The position numbers and the translations under genes are program-made. Positions 31,323 to 44,040 of a stretch of DNA of 64,000 nt are shown in pieces. Each line of letters starts with the position of its first letter. Position 1 is the stretch's first letter. Below the pieces are notes generated by a model. The model ran no database searches and was not told the DNA's origin. It worked only from the letters and a program-made list of their open reading frames with translations. The DNA comes from Ampullaceana balthica (lineage: Eukaryota > Mollusca > Gastropoda > Lymnaeidae): positions 160,204 to 224,203 of the forward strand of contig CALYLW010000981.1 of assembly GCA_944989445.1 (NCBI GenBank), in the 5' to 3' direction.

Positions 31323-32588
31323 CTATCTGATTTACGTGACCCTTTATAAGTCCAGATATTTTGTGTCGATGCCAAATATGATAATTTGCCAACTCGGATA
31401 TTTATTTTGGGGGCCCCCAAGAAAGAAAGTTAGGGGGGGGGGCTAAGCTATAGCTCGTTTAGCTGATTCGTAAATCCGCAACAAGCGTAAACATAATGAT
31501 GGAAAAAGCCAATCAAAGACATTTCCTACTGCCAGCTGCCCGCCTCCTTCTCTCCCGGTCCCTCATTCTAACCTTGCACTCGAGTCCGTTATTTCAGTCT
31601 CTTCTCTGACGGCAAAAGCGGACAGAGCAAGAGAAGCCTGATGGCAAAAAATCTTCAACCTTGCCATTGACATTACAGCACCAAATTCATGACGCGAACT
31701 TCCGGTTACGTCACATAGCTCTTTATTTTCACACTAAAGGAAACAAAAAAACTCTGCCTCAAATAAAGCTATTTTCGTCTGAATCAACAAAAGAGTTAAT
31801 CGCGGGTTGTTTTTCTACTGATTGAAATAGAGCAAATGTTTTGTTTTCTTGTCTTAGTCTTCTCACAAATCCCAGTTTGAAAATTCCATTTCCTGGCTGA
31901 CATTTCATGGACGGGCTACATCCGGATAGAGTCAGCGCTCGCCATCTTTCAATCTTCACAAGCAGGAAGCGTCGTTGTTGACCTGACTGAAAGAGAGGTG
32001 CCCCAAAGGAGGATCGTCTCATGGGCGTCCTCCGCGGGAGGGGACACCAGGGAGCATATTTTTTTACGCACACACAAAGAAAGACTTTGACATTTACAGG
32101 AGGGGGTCAAAAATTGTCAAGCTGTTAGGTAGAGTGTGGCTTAGTTGAAAATATTTTTCAACTGTTCATCTTAATTGTAACAGTCCTGTAGGCCTTGTCA
32201 TATGCTGGCGGAAATCTATTAATAGAAATATCCTGGGATTTAAGGTGGACAAATTTAAAATATGACACCAGTCATTATGTAAATTTCGTTATATTGAGAA
32301 GGAAGTATCACATCAGCTATTTGTGAATTCTTCGTTTATTTAAGTCAGGTCAGTGGACTTGAGCAAGGGAAAAAACTCCTTCGTAATTTTACTCTTCTAA
32401 CAATGTTGATAACGCATTGAATCCACTGCATCAATGCTTAAAAACACTAAAATGTCTAAAAATAGTAATATTACACAATGTGTTATGACCTTTTCCGGTC
32501 TGTGAAGCGACAAGCCCGTTAGCAGCCCTAAAAATTCCTGTATAATTTAACCTAAATAGTAATAATGTTATTTCGAAATATTGAAATT
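31323..32588. other. intergenic DNA
   Basis: Mixed composition, with a G-run at 31434. The minus frame 31759-32073 (104 codons) has no recognisable domain and is not called a gene. Nothing else identified. Confidence 0.45.
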
Positions 32589-32832
32589 CTCACACACTCA
32601 CACACACTCAAACACACAAGCACACTCACACATTCACACACTCACACACACTCACAAACACACTCACACACACTCTCACACACACTCAAACACACACACA
32701 CTCACAAACACTCACACCCAAACACACAAACATACACTCACACACACACACATACATTCACACTCACACACACACACATTCACACACTCTCACAAACATA
32801 CATTCACACAGACACACACACACACACACACA
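32589..32832. repeat. (CACACT)n microsatellite
   Basis: CACACT/CACACA mixed units over about 245 bp. The His/Thr-rich open frames are artefacts. Confidence 0.96.
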
Positions 32833-33007
32833 GCCTAACACAAACTTTCAACCGGTTGCTCTCTATTGATAACATTTAAGGTTCAATTATAATTCGAGAT
32901 TTTATTATTTATATCAGCGTGCGATTTATTTGAACTATTTGATGATTTTTTTCGCGCTAATGTAAATCTAGACTAGATTAATTATGACGGACACACTGAA
33001 ACAGATT

Positions 33008-33270
33008 TATCCTTTCCAAGTCGTAAATTTACAATTCATACTTTTATAAATATAGCAATTTATTTAAAGTCGTAAATTTATAATTCATACTTTTATAAAG
33101 ATTACAATTTATTTTAAAGTCGTAAATTTATAATTCATACTTTCATAAATATTACAATTTATTTTAAAGTCATAATTTTTTAATTCATACTTTCATAAAT
33201 ATTACAATTTATTTTAAAGTCGTAAATTTATAATTCATATTTTTATAAAGATTACAATTTATTTTATATC
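33008..33270. repeat. tandem repeat, unit about 60 bp
   Basis: Four to five units of AAAGTCGTAAATTTATAATT plus CATACTTTTATAAAxATTACAATTTATTTT. Confidence 0.9.
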
Positions 33271-33899
33271 TATCTTACTTTCATGCACAATATCCCAATT
33301 GCCAATATTTTCAAACATCGGAAGTCCTACCGTTGAATGCCAGTTGTCATTAAGGTTATTGAGCTTAAGCTGAGCACATACGTATATCCAGCTCTTAATA
33401 CAATATCACTTAACATAAAATTTATTGTTATTTTTTTAAAATTCCTTTGACAATTTAAAAAAGAGGTTTTTGCTACATGGTATCTGGAGTTAATCTTAAT
33501 GCCTGGGTAAAGATTAGCAGTATCTGAATTTCAATAACTTGTTTGAAATTTGGAAATATAACCCCTTTTAAAAAAATGCTTTAAAAATATACATATAATT
33601 GTCTTTATTCAAAACAGTTTTTGTGGTTTTGAAAGAAGAATATAACTTATTAAAGAGATACTTGTATCGAAAACTAAAGGTCTGGTTATTTTATGTCATC
33701 TTTAGTTGTCTTTTTGTTGTGGTTAATAAATTATTTTTTTTAGCTTTGATTGTTTACAGAGTTATTGTGGTGCATACAAAAGTTAGTTCAAATTTTTTAA
33801 CTATAACATATTCGTCTTTCGGGACAAATCACATTAACGTGCCTCAGCATCGTGATTTCAGAAAACTTTTTTTGAAAATAATACTTTATTATTTTTAGA

Positions 33900-34023
33900 T
33901 AGGGGTTTACCGGATTTCGACTCCGGCTCAGGTAAATCTGGAATCTGGACATTTTTTTACAAATCTGGATCCGGCAAGATTTTACTTCATAAATCCGGCC
34001 AAATCCGGCTTGCCGATAGAGCA

Positions 34024-34081
<58 letters not shown>

Positions 34082-34223
34082 TACATATATATTTATGATG
34101 GCTCCGGCAGATCCGGATTCCGGCCATATTTACAAATCCAGCTCCGGCTCCGGGTCCGTTCGGATTGCCTTTTATAAATCGGTCCCGGCCGGATTAAAAA
34201 AATTTGAATCCGGTACACCCTTC
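33900..34223. mobile_element. palindromic hAT-type MITE, CCGG-rich
   Basis: Starts TAGGGGTTTACCGGAT and ends ATCCGGTACACCC. The two halves are near reverse complements, full of TCCGG/CCGGA. Flanks TTTTTAGA and TTTTTAAA (33892-33899; 34224-34231) are a probable 8-bp duplication with one change. A (TA)n tract at 34027-34075 sits at the centre. It belongs to the same family as 37403-37703. Confidence 0.75.
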
Positions 34224-36354
34224 TTTTTAAATGAAGCAAAATTTGAACGACCAACTACACGGATATAAACAAGGCCTTTGTACAAATTTGTAATAGTGTG
34301 ACACGATCGATAGCTGCATTGAATTGAGCATCGATCGTGTAGATGAATGTTTGTCAAAGTTTTTGTTTTAGTTAAATCCTTATTAGGACGGAATTCATTG
34401 ATTTCATTGCAAAACGCAATTAAGGTAATGATAGTGAAGCAGGTAAAAAAAATTAGTGAATTGCTTAGAGAACATTTTCTCAATAGTAAGAGCAGCATTG
34501 TCGCTGACTGGCGAAAATCAATAATAATGATATAATTATTACTAACATATCTATGAATTTATATGACAATTTAGGTACCGGTAATAATTAGCAACATAAA
34601 AATACCCCCCAAAAATGTTTAAAATAATTCAATTCTCTTTATGATTTAATCTAGAAAAACATTTTTATGATGTCATCATTCTTAACCATAGTTTATTTAA
34701 AAAAATAATAAAAGAAAAGTATATCAATTTACCCTTCCAGAGTTCAACAAATAGCCCCAGACAACGGCCACCCCTTCAATTGTTTTTACATTCACTTCTA
34801 ATTAAATTTTGAGGGCGTTTTAGGTAATTCTTTTGGTATTGGTCTGGTGTTAGCTCACATAGTAAAATGATATTTCCTGGAATAATTATTGAGTTAGCTG
34901 AGCATTTCTCATAAACATTTTTTTTTCAAAAAGCATTGGTAAAATTCATATCGCAGTGATTTCTCATACAAATTTAAAATTCAAAATGCGATTAATCTTA
35001 CCTTAGCATTTCCAATTTATAATTCACAAAGGGCATTGGTATAAATTATAGCTCACCTGCCTATCATGCAAAATTCAATTCAAAATGTCATTAAGTCTAC
35101 GTCAAAATTATTTCACAGCAGTCTATCATGGAAATTTAAAATTCAAAATCCCAGTAATTCTACCTCAGCATTTCACATTAACAATTCAGCAAGGACATTG
35201 GTGTAAATTATATCTAAGTAACCTATGGTGCAAAATTCAATTCAAAACGCCATTAAGTCTACCTCAGCTCTCCCACCCCCAACCCCTTGACCATCCACCA
35301 ATTGCAATGAGATCAAGTCCATCACAGCCGTGAAATAAATCATGGCCTGTCCCGCCAGTCTCCTACCCATTACTCCAGCTAAAGACAGTGACAAAAGACT
35401 TGTCGATAACCATCATTAAGGGCCCTGTTGTCTAGCAACGCACCAATAATGAGGGCGGAAACTACTGGTGGACAAGTACCACCCTTCTTCCTGGATTTCC
35501 CAACCCCCGTACCCCCTCGTCCCCCCTCCCCACACACACAGGTCGCAAACACAACCAAGTATAAAAGTAGGTATTTCCGTTCGTTAGTCTAATAATGGTA
35601 CTAACACTTCCATCGGCTATGATTTCGTAGTGCCCTTTTCATTCATGTCGTTACAGTTTTGTGTGCTCTGAAACAAAGTTAATTGACCAGTGATTCTCAA
35701 AATTTAGTTCCCTACAAGTATTCATACTATTTACTAACTTTGGTAGAATGGCTCGACATTAAAAAGAAGAAAAATAAATGTGTAGAATATTAGTTACTAT
35801 AATTTTTTTTTCAAATCAAAATAACATCTTAATGAAAAAAGTAAAATAAAAGATTTGCATCTTGATTAAATGATGGAATCATCGCATTAAAATTACTATC
35901 AATAAAGTTGATGAAAATCTGAAGGGCAAAATAAAATTCTGTAAAATATTTGAACAACTTAAAATCTTTGAAATGATTACTTTTTAAAAAAAATAATAAT
36001 TTCTTTCTTTCAAAGGGGGCAGTTTTTAAAAAAACAGGAATTCAAATTTCATTTCAACTACAATTTAATCGTTTAAAGTTGCGATACATTTTTTTAAAGA
36101 AAACGAATAAAGCTCAATGTGTTGTTTTTTTAAAATCAAGATAAGACACTTTCCACATCACCCCAGCGCCCACCTTCACCATCCGCCCACCTTCACCATC
36201 CGCCCACCTTAACCACCATCCCGAAGCCCCTCTTCCCTTCAAAAATTTACCCCTTTTGTAATTATTATTTAAAAAATTATTTTTCTGGTCTTGTCTTTAA
36301 CTTCCTATCAACAGATTACAAAATAAGACCAACTGACACACTTGTGTTACGTAA
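34224..36354. other. AT-rich intergenic DNA with degenerate repeats
   Basis: Between about 34880 and 35270 a loose unit of about 90-110 bp recurs (CAAAATTCAATTCAAAATGxCATTAA... and CAxxGGCATTGGTxTAAATTAT). 36155-36225 has three copies of CGCCCACCTTCACCATC-like units. No gene recognised. Confidence 0.5.
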
Positions 36355-36362
36355 CATAATAG

Positions 36363-36662
36363 ATATAAAAGCCCAAGTCACTCACTCACCGTCTTTCTTG
36401 ATAACACTCAGGGACATAGTACAGTCCATAGCTGTCAGCATATTATTTTTTAATTGAAAATATAGACTTAAAATCATAATCATTTTTGTTTCGAGATTAA
36501 CAGAGCGTGTGGTCTTTCTCGCAGTAAAATATATGACGTCAATTACCCAAGCAATTATAAAATATACTTTGTGTACATTTCAGGAAGTTTAATATTTCGT
36601 ATTTATCAAACAAGGATAAGTTACTTGGGGTTTTGAAAAAAGTGGGCGCCTACAATCCCTAG
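36363..36662 (+). mobile_element. Helitron-like element, short copy
   Basis: Starts near TATAAAAGCCCAAG and ends GGGCGCCTACAATCCCTAG followed by T. It is collinear with the reverse complement of 48639-49075 (shared blocks: AAAGCCCA...TCACTCA, AGGGACATA, AAAATCATAATCATTTT, TTTCGAGATTAACAGAGCGT). One arm of the terminal hairpin is lost. Non-autonomous; no coding. Confidence 0.55.
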
Positions 36663-36939
36663 TAAGGGGCCGTCCATAAAGTACGTCACGCTATTTTTGA
36701 CCTTTTTTAACACCTCCCCTACCCCCTGTTACAAACTGTCACAAATCTTGGAACCCCCCCCCCTCCAGTACGTCACACATTCGAACAATTTTTTTAAATA
36801 ACAAAATGATTAAAATTTAATACAAAACACCGTGACGTCACACATGGCCGGACCCCACCTCCCCCTTTCACAAACTGTCACACTTTCTTACATCACCTCC
36901 CCCCTCTGGATCGTGACGTACTTTATCGACGGCCCCTAA
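36663..36939. mobile_element. MITE with GGGGCCGTC terminal inverted repeats
   Basis: The left end AAGGGGCCGTCCATAAAGTA and the right end, as its reverse complement with one change (GTCGATAAAG), are perfect for 20 of 21 bp. Two internal ACGTCACxC / GTGACGT blocks follow. No exact target duplication is seen. Its left end abuts the 3' end of the Helitron-like copy. Confidence 0.8.
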
Positions 36940-37402
36940 GAGATAGACGCTTAAACATTGAGAATGCACACAACTTTTATTTTTTGTGTAATTCTGGGAA
37001 TTCCCGTTTTTTTTTACCCTAAGCTTAATGAATACCTTGTTAAGATAGGATTAGTATTGTTTAAAAAAAATTTCCCCGTCCACTTTTAAACAACGAACCT
37101 AACATGTTCTTTTATTGATCACGTGATCATTGTCGTGTTAACCGACATTTGAATGAGTCCCGGCCATTCAACCCCCGTCCGCTGTTTACCTTCACGTCTG
37201 TATGAGACGATAAATAAAGTATTTACCTCGAAGTTCATGAGAACCTGTCCCGAATCTCGTCCCAGATAACACGGGGCCACATTACGTGGTGATAGTTTAG
37301 ATATGGCAGGGGCATAAAACAGGTAAGACGTTGTCGTGAGACACAAGGGTTTTGGCTGAAAGTCCAACTGTTAGATCGGTAAAGAATTAATGGCATGTGT
37401 AT

Positions 37403-37703
37403 TTGGGGTGTACCGGATTCAAACTTTTTTAAATCCGGCAAGAGCCGGATTCCGACGGATTTATAAAATGAAATCCAGCCGAAGGCGGAGCCGGAGACGG
37501 ATTTTTACAAATGGCCGGATTCCGGATTTGACGGAGCCGGAGCTATTATACATATATAATATATATATATATTATGGATTTACCGGCCAGCCGGATTCGG
37601 ACGAATCTATGAAGTGAAATTTTGCCGGAGCCGAAGCTGGATTTGTAAAAATTACCGGATTCTGGATTTACCGGAGCTGGAGCCGAAATCCGGTACACCC
37701 CTA
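37403..37703. mobile_element. palindromic hAT-type MITE with target duplication
   Basis: Ends TTGGGGTGTACCGGATT and AATCCGGTACACCCCTA. Flanked by a perfect 8-bp duplication ATGTGTAT (37395-37402; 37704-37711). A TA-rich centre lies at about 37548-37575. Non-coding, same family as 33900-34223. Confidence 0.92.
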
Positions 37704-37793
37704 ATGTGTATAAATAAGCCTTCTCCTTTCAGCTCTAGGGGTGTCATTTGGTAAATGGAAACTAAACAGACATATTGTACTATCCCCCTAGTG

Positions 37794-37990
37794 CATGGGT
37801 CTCCAAACTACAGCCCGCGGGCCAGATGCCGCCCGCGATGCCCTCTCATCCGGCCCCTGGAGACCTTTTAATCTCCAAAAATAGATACAATTTTTACCTG
37901 TAGTTTACCACAAAACTGTGTGTAGTCGGCCCCCAAACTGCTGTTTGACAGTTAATGCGGCCCTCCGGCAGAAAGGTTTGGAGACCCCTG
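37794..37990. mobile_element. hAT MITE (GGTCTCCAAACT ends) with target duplication
   Basis: Starts CATGGGTCTCCAAACTA and ends GTTTGGAGACCCCTG. Flanked by a perfect 8-bp duplication CCCTAGTG (37786-37793; 37991-37998). Internal CAGCCCGCGGGCC is typical of this group. The second copy is at 58036-58213. The 64-codon frame across it is not a gene. Confidence 0.93.
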
Positions 37991-37998
37991 CCCTAGTG

Positions 37999-39094
37999 GC
38001 TCAAAAAACAAAAAACACAAAAAAACACCCGAGCTACATCAGTGTTTTCATTGACTTCATTGTCACGAAATGTGTCACAAACAAAAAGCACTTAAATATC
38101 AATTTTTATTAACAATAGAAGCAGACCGCACCCTTTTATTCTGTTTCACAGTACACATAATAATATACGCAGTTTCTAAGGCCCATTTCATATTTTTTTA
38201 ATTGTATGTTCTTATTTTTATTTTTATTGTTTTGCTTTTTTTTCGTTGAAAAAAAAAGGGGGGGGGGTAAGAGATTTTGTTCTCTTCTTTAAAAAAAAAT
38301 TCTCATTTGGGAACGTCACGTTTCACTAGTACAATTTACCTCTGGCCCGGACCACATAAAGAGATTGCAACAATAAATCTTTGTTAATGCAGGCATCTGA
38401 ACTGAGCCCACACTAAAGGAGAAGGAAGCTCGTCAGAGGTTGTTCAAGAGACGGCCATCTTTCTTTGGGATTGTCGGTAACTTAAACTGGGACAATTCAG
38501 TTACGATTCTAAAAATAACCGTATGGATAAACCTTTGACTACTTAAGAAGTACTTATTTCCCCTGACGCAACGCCGCTAAAAGTGTCTAGAAAATCCTGG
38601 AGTGATATGTTCAACCGCCGTGTACTCAGATATGTTCAAATAGCATTCGGTGGTTTCTGTATTTCCGTCAAAAATAAAAGCGGGTTTTCCCGTAATACTT
38701 AATTCGACGGGTATCAGTCAGGGACTTATAAGGTATTATTTGAGAAACTGATTTTTTTAAAAAAGTTATTTATCTTCTTATTTTTAAATGAAAATTATAA
38801 ACCATTACAACGCCATGTATAAGGAAAAAATCTTTTGTTTCGTTTTTCTTCTTAAAAAATAAATTTTTATTATTTTTATTTAAAAAAAGATGATTAGGTA
38901 TAACAAAATTTAGCTGAAGGAGACAAAACCTTTCTGAAACTAACTTCATGTTATCGAAGAGAAGTGACGTTTCATCACCTTCATATTGATGACGAAGTAA
39001 TAAACTCAAAATATTAAAATTTGTCATAAATAATGCTCTCAACATGAGATTATGGGTGAATTATTTAGTTTTATTTAAATGTCGCACAGTTGAA
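37999..39094. other. AT-rich intergenic DNA
   Basis: No coding region recognised. Homopolymers at about 38250-38270 (A then G). Confidence 0.5.
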
Positions 39095-39173
39095 TTACTG
39101 ATACAAGCTACTGATACAAGCTACTGATACAAGCTATTGATACAAGCTACTGATACAAGCTACTGATACAAGC
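39095..39173. repeat. 13-bp tandem repeat (CTACTGATACAAG)
   Basis: Six units of CTACTGATACAAG, one with a C-to-T change. Confidence 0.95.
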
Positions 39174-41233
39174 GGAACATTTGAGCATTAATTTAAAAAG
39201 AAATAAAAATAGCAGAAACAGGAACCTTCTAATAATGTAAACAAAAGAAAAAAATGTGTGTACCTGAGTTATTCAAAAAGTAGTAAGTAGCATAAGTTCT
39301 GTTATGACACCATAATGTATCTTTTACAGTTAAAAATGTAAAGTTTGTTTCTTTATTTGTTTATTTGTTGTTTATTTTTATTTTTTAATTTTTTTTTAAT
39401 TGTTGTTTTTTTGTTCGAAAGTATGCGCTAGAAATGCATCAGCATTCAGACCTTCTGATGTAGACAACAAAAATATATATGTGACTAAAACAGGGTTATG
39501 TATGGGCCTGACATGACGTCACAGAACAGCAGACGTTTACCGAAAAATGCCTTTCTCTACGAATAAACAGACAGAGACAAATAAATCTCCTAAAATGAGC
39601 TGAGAACCTAATTGCGATGTTATCCAACACCAGGAGGAACAATTGATGTAGACAGTGCTGACTAATAGCCCACAGACGGACGAACTTTTTAAGGAGGAGA
39701 GATTTCTACTTGCAAAACTTGTCTGTTTGGCGCGACACCTCTGCGTTGAATATTTCTTGTGTGCAGTGAGACTCTCCAAGGACCAAGCTCTGTATTTCTC
39801 GCGCCTCCGAGTTAGCAACTGGCTGCTACTGTTATAGAAGACTTGGTCACGTGGGGGCAATGGAGGAGTTGGGTCAGTGGTTGGAGGATAAGTATTTAAA
39901 ATTATAAATTTAAAAAAAAAGACATTTACAAAAAGAAGAAAAATTTAAAGATATATATAAAAGAAAATTCAGTCAAAGACACAATAAAAAATAACATGGA
40001 TAGATTGTTCCAATTTAAAAAAAAACAAATCACACATAGATATTTAACACATAATGTATTTACTCAAGATGTAACTGGATCAAGTATATTTTACTTTTGT
40101 GTATATTCAACTCAAATCTCTTTGTTACATTTAGTGTGCGCTCTTCTTTACTTCTTTGCGCAATTTTTTTTAAAAGTTATTCATTAAAAATATTTTAGTG
40201 TTCTGCTGTTAAAATACTTTTGTGTAAAAAAAAACTGATTGATGAATTACTTCACCTAACTTCACCAAAATTGCTTCCCTTTATCAAACTTGTACTACAG
40301 CCCTTGTCCTGAGGTCTGTCCAAACTTACCGCCCCTTTTTGCAACGGCCCCTTTTTGCACTCCTTGTTTACTGTCCGAGTTTCGAGAGCCTAGGGAATAT
40401 TGATTTACGAGTGAAACAATCCACAAAGAAAATCTATCATTTTGTTTTCCCAATAAAAATTGAACGTGATTCGAGCGGTAAATATTGTTAATTCACCGTG
40501 CGCTACTCATGTATTGCTATTTCATTTTACACGTTTAAACGGATTAGCCATTGAATGTTCCACACATTAGATTGAGGTTTAGTGTATTGTCGAGTTTTGT
40601 TAAAAATTTTCTTTTAGTTTCTCAACCTCCAATATCACCACATGCGACGTGACCGAAATGCTTATGAATGCTGGAAAATTTTCATACATAAATTCGTTTT
40701 TTTTTCAATAACATATTGACTCGTAATTTTACATTTAAATAAGTAATTTAGCTACTGATTGGATAAATTTAAATAAGTTCTAGAGTTAATGATTGAGTGA
40801 CAAATAAACGTCGATTGGAAAAATGTTTTTTTCTTCTATTTCTGTTTCTTATAAAAAAAAATTAATTCAGTAATAATTTTAAAATGAAAATATTTTTTTT
40901 TAAATTGTTATCTGTTTAGTTTCGACTACGTCATAACTGTGCCACTAGAATTTTTTTTTAAAACGATATGTGGAACTTTTTATTTAATTGAAATAACAAT
41001 GAAAAAGTCTTTCTATCACAACATTAGACCAAATTTTTAAGTAGTTTTCACTGGCAGAAACTCTTAGTTTTTATGATAATAAGGTTTGTTTATGTCCAGA
41101 ACAAATGTCTGGAGATCAAACTCACGTATTCCACAAAAGAATTTTTAAAGAAAGAGTTTGGGACAGTTTAACACGTCGCTGAAAGTTACACCAACCTTGC
41201 TCTATTTAGCCAAGTCCATCAGTCACTTAACAC
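39174..41233. other. AT-rich intergenic DNA
   Basis: No gene identified. 39515-39860 is more balanced in base composition and holds overlapping short frames on both strands (39537-39860 minus, 107 codons), with no domain recognised. The remainder is homopolymer-rich. Confidence 0.45.
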
Positions 41234-41239
41234 TCTCCC

Positions 41240-41247
41240 CCTCTCTA

Positions 41248-41292
<45 letters not shown>

Positions 41293-41384
41293 TTCTCTCT
41301 CTCTCCTCTCCCTCTCTCCCTCCCCCTCTCTCTCTCTCCTCTCCCTCTCTCCCTCCCTCTTCCTCTCTCTCTCTTTTTCTCTTG
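41240..41384. repeat. CT-rich microsatellite with (TA)n core
   Basis: (CT)n, about ten TA units, then (CT)n with CCCT variants, ending just before the 5' edge of the LINE. Confidence 0.95.
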
Positions 41385-41397
41385 TTTTTAACATCCA

Positions 41398-44040
41398 GTG
41401 TACCCAAGTTTTGCGCTGTATCCTTTTTGCAAGCACTGGCACCTAATAGACTACGTCATCACAAGGAAGAAAGATAGACAAGACGTTCGTGTGACTAAAT
41501 CACTCTGCGGTGCTGAATGCTGGACAGACCATCGTCTCATCATCTCTAAACTTAAGATATGCATTCAGCCAAAAAGACGGCCCCAAGGAAGGAAAACCCT
41601 AAAACGGCTGAACATCACAAAGCTAAACTGTGCGATTACTAAACAATCTCTGGAGACAGCCCTGGAGGGCAAACTGAGATCCACCACTCTAAACAATACG
41701 AACATTGAGACTGTTTGGACGAACTTTAGAGATCTAATCTACAGCACAGCCTCCCAAATCCTTGGACCCGCGACGAGAAAGCACCAAGACTGGTTCGATG
41801 ACAATTGCGTTGAAATCAAGCAAATGTTGGCAGAGAAACATCAACTCCACAAAAGACACATCAGCAATCCCAGGTCTTCAACCGTAACGGACTCATATAA
41901 TAGCATACGCCGCGTCATACAACAAAAACTTCGCTGGATGCGAGACTCATGGCTAAACAAGAAAGCTGATGAGATTCAACAATATGCAGACAGGCATGAT
42001 ATGAAGAATTTTTACAACGCCATTAAGGAAGTGTACGGACCCACAACGTCTAATTCATCCCCGCTTCTCAGTGCTGACGGGACATATCTAATTACTGACG
42101 GGGAGAAGATTCTTGAGCGCTGGGCTGAACACTTTCATGCTGTCCTAAACAGCAACTCAAGTATTAATGAAGATGCTATCAGTCGCCTCCCTCAAGTACC
42201 AATTAACCTGGCAATGGATGACCCGCCTACACTTCTTGAGACGCAAAGAGCTGTACATCTTCTGTCATGTGGCAAGGCTCCTGGAGCAGACTCAATTCCA
42301 GCAGAAATATACAAAGAAGGTGGCATGGTTCTACTAGAAAAGCTGCATGAAATCTTCCTAATGATGTGGCAGCAAGAGGCTGTCCCCCAGGATTTTAAAG
42401 ATGCCTCTATAGTCCACTTGTACAAGCGAAAAGGGAACCGCCAAGCCTGCGATAATCATCGTGGAATTTCACTCCTATCAATTGCAGGAAAAATACTCGC
42501 CAGAATTCTCCTAAATCGCCTAAATGCACATCTGGATCAGGGTCTTTTACCAGAAAGCCAATGTGGTTTCCGGAAAGAACGCGGGACCATTGACATGATT
42601 TTTGCAGCCAGGCAATTGCAGGAAAAGTGTCAAGAGCAGAATATGGACCTATTTTCCATTTACATAGACCTTACGAAAGCCTTTGACACAGTCTGCAGAG
42701 AGGGCTTATGGAGGATTATGGCCAAGTATGGGTGTCCAAATAAGTATATAGCCATTGTAAGGCAATTTCATGATGGCATGCAGGCTCGAGTCCAGGACAA
42801 CGGAGAGGTCTCTAAACCATTCCCTGTCACAAATGGCGTTAAGCAAGGCTGTGTTCTGGCCCCAACATTGTTCAGCCTCATGTTCTCAGCCATGCTTACA
42901 GAGGCCTTCAGGAATAGAAATGTAGGCATGGACTTCAGGTATCGCACTGATGGTCGTCTGTTCAACCTCAGGAGGCTTAAAGCTAAGACAAAGGTCAAAT
43001 CAGACAGCATCCTGGAACTTCTTTTTGCTGATGATTGTGCCCTTAACGCGGGCTCTGAAGCACAACTGCAACTAAGTGCTGATAAATTTTCCAGTGCGTG
43101 CTCTAACTTTGGGCTCACCATCAGCACAAAAAAGACTGAAGTGTTATACCAGCCGGCCCCGGGCAAATCCTATACTGAGCCAAACATATTCATCAACGGC
43201 AACAAAATCAACACAGTGAGCCGCTTTACTTACCTTGGCAGCACACTGTCCCAGAAGGCCAATATTGATGACGAGGTGAACTCAAGAATCTCAAAGGCCA
43301 GCGCAGCATTCGGCAGATTGCATGACAGTGTCTGGAACAGAAGGGGAATCAGCACCCAAACAAAACTAAAAGTATACAGAGCTGTAGTGCTCCCCACCTT
43401 ACTATATGCATGTGAAACTTGGATTGTATACCAACGCCATGCGAGGTTGCTGAACCACTTCCACACCAAAAGCCTTAGAAAAATTCTCAATATAAAATGG
43501 CAGGAAAAAGTTCCAGACACCGAAATATTAGCCAGGTCAGGACTCCCCAGCATCCACACTATCCTCATGCAAAGCCAACTACGCTGGGCGGGGCATCTAG
43601 TGCGCATGCCCGATCATCGCCTACCCAAGAGGCTCTTCTACGGTGAACTTACCGAAGGGCAAAGAGCACGCGGAGGTCCACGAAAGCGCTACAAGGACAC
43701 GCTTAAAACTGCTCTGAAGGCCTTCGACATCGGACATGACTCCTGGGAAGCGGCAGCCAGTAACCGAGCCCACTGGCGCTCTACGATATGGAATGGCGCA
43801 GCTGTCTGTGAAGCAAATAGACAACAGGCTGCCAAGTTAAAACGCCAGGCCAGAAAGGAACGAAACCAAAACCCCCCTGAAGGGACCGCTTCTATCTCTT
43901 GTCCGACATGCGGACGCCTCTTTCGCGCAAAAATAGGGTTAATAAGCCACCAGAGAACACATGTGGCGGCCCAGCAAATATGATGAGAGTGGTCATCGTC
44001 GATCACGACGGACGAACAACAACATCCTTTTTGTTATTAT
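41398..44040 (+). CDS. LINE ORF2: endonuclease tail, reverse transcriptase, C2H2 finger
   Basis: An uninterrupted frame of 861 codons ending at TGA 43981. It opens on GTG with a TAA three codons upstream, so no native ATG start is visible and the element is 5'-truncated. Residues about 16-50 are the end of an AP-type endonuclease (HLIDYVITRKK ... CWTDHRLIIS). RT spans about 280-600, with HLYKRKGNRQACDNHRGISL, YIDLTKAFDTV (near 421), GVKQGCVLAPTLFSLMFSAM and the catalytic FADD (near 541). The thumb has YLGSTLSQ. The C-terminal part has RWAGHLVRMPDHRLPKRLFY and a C2H2 finger CPTCGRLFRAKIGLISHQRTH (about 834-854). The protein would copy element RNA at a nicked target. The absence of stops indicates a young copy. 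Clade not certain; a profile search would place it. The interval includes about 60 bp of 3' untranslated sequence. Confidence 0.9.

Noticed and set aside
31759..32073. 104-codon minus frame
   Set aside because: No domain or supporting signal; amino acid composition looks random.
35693..35715. hAT-like end word CAGTGATTCTCAAAA
   Set aside because: A 15-base resemblance without a partner end or target duplication is too little to call an element.
39537..39860. 107-codon minus frame
   Set aside because: Frames on both strands are open, no family resemblance, no splice signals seen.
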